This document shows positions 4,747 through 5,033 of a DNA stretch of 5,033 nt, one piece after another. Both the position numbers and the translations under genes were made by a program. The stretch's first letter is position 1; every line of letters begins with the position of its first letter. Where the stretch lies: positions 1 to 5,033 of the forward strand of contig CAYLRE010000328.1 in assembly GCA_964385715.1 (NCBI GenBank), written 5' to 3'. This DNA comes from MB-PLM-2 sp964385715 (GTDB taxonomy: Bacteria; Planctomycetota; Planctomycetia; Pirellulales; UBA7805). The notes under the pieces are model-generated. The model did not search any database and had not been told where the DNA came from. It saw only the letters and a program-made list of their open reading frames with translations.

Positions 4747-5033
4747 ATCCATAGCCGGCCGGTCCTGACCCTCCGGCCATTTGCCCTCGACGTGCGCCCA
4801 TGCCGCCTGGTCCTCCAACGCCCCCGGCTGCGGAGACCAGCGTACCGGTCAAGCACGCTCTTCCACTACGCTCTTGCCCTCCGGCAGCGCGGCCCCGGAT
4901 CCCGCTGCGCCACAGCATACCCAAAGCACGCGCCCGCCCGAGGTTCTCCCCAAGAACGCAGCCGATTCCCTCCGGCCAACATCTTTCCCCAACGATCCTG
5001 CGGCGAGGCGCTCCGTGCAACAAGCTTTTCGGG
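4747..5033. other. Gene-free tail after the transposase, with short repeats
   Basis: No convincing gene on either strand. It holds three copies of CCCTCCGGC (4769, 4877 and 4968), a tandem-like pair of ACGCTCTT (4855-4862 and 4868-4875), and a hairpin GTTCT-CCCCA-AGAAC (4943-4957). It probably includes the non-coding end of the IS91-type unit; the transition to flanking DNA is not visible. Confidence 0.5.
4943..4957. repeat. Small hairpin GTTCT/AGAAC containing CAAG and GAAC
   Basis: A 5-bp perfect stem with a CCCCA loop. The right arm reads CAAGAAC, which overlaps the two tetranucleotides (CAAG, GAAC) reported as IS91 target sites. It may mark the origin end of the outer element, or be chance. 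Confidence 0.3.

Noticed and set aside
4240..4818. Minus-strand open frame of 192 codons opposite the transposase 3' part
   Set aside because: Shadow of the HUH/Y2 coding frame; it shows no family motif of its own.
4394..5023. Long open frame on the - strand (209 codons)
   Set aside because: It is antisense to the conserved transposase C-terminus and its translation is rich in Gly/Arg/Ala with no domain pattern; this is typical of a shadow in GC-rich DNA.

Overview
The window is a nest of mobile DNA from a GC-rich bacterium. The families present occur widely (Proteobacteria, Planctomycetes and others), so I do not assign a taxon. No ordinary chromosomal gene, tRNA, rRNA or CRISPR array is visible. 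The outer layer is an IS91-type unit read on the + strand: a tyrosine recombinase (129-976) followed after 14 nt by an IS91-family HUH/Y2 transposase (starting at 991). The tyrosine recombinase is split by a one-nucleotide phase change at a run of eight A. That run contains the classic -1 slippery heptamer A AAA AAG, so the split is either a homopolymer indel or programmed frameshifting. Its Shine-Dalgarno sequence lies inside an 11-bp perfect inverted repeat that could hide the start site.

The transposase is cut in two. Residues 1-157 are at 991-1461 and the rest resumes in the same frame at 4069-4746. Joined, they give a 382-residue protein with N-terminal zinc-binding cysteines, a His-Ala-His (HUH) motif and the paired tyrosines YLARY. 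The inserted block, 1462-4070, begins and ends with TA and carries imperfect 23-bp terminal inverted repeats (16/23 matching, including AATACCC in identical phase). It is a compact self-mobile element read on the - strand: a small YPFHPLHG protein (ORF A), a second small protein (ORF B, starting MKQLWLVDLSR), and a 710-715 residue large serine recombinase whose stop codon lies within the left terminal repeat.

The junctions are clean enough to predict the empty target (GCAG-TA-CCAC) and the joint of an excised circle: a 44-bp dyad centred on TA with GGGTATT/AATACCC arms, as expected for a large serine integrase attP. The recombinase probably moves the element alone. The roles of ORF A and ORF B are unknown, and their fixed overlapping arrangement makes them candidates for accessory or directionality factors. 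The last ~290 bp hold no gene; they contain short repeats and a small GTTCT/AGAAC hairpin that may belong to the outer IS91-type end. Neither outer boundary of the IS91-type unit can be fixed here.
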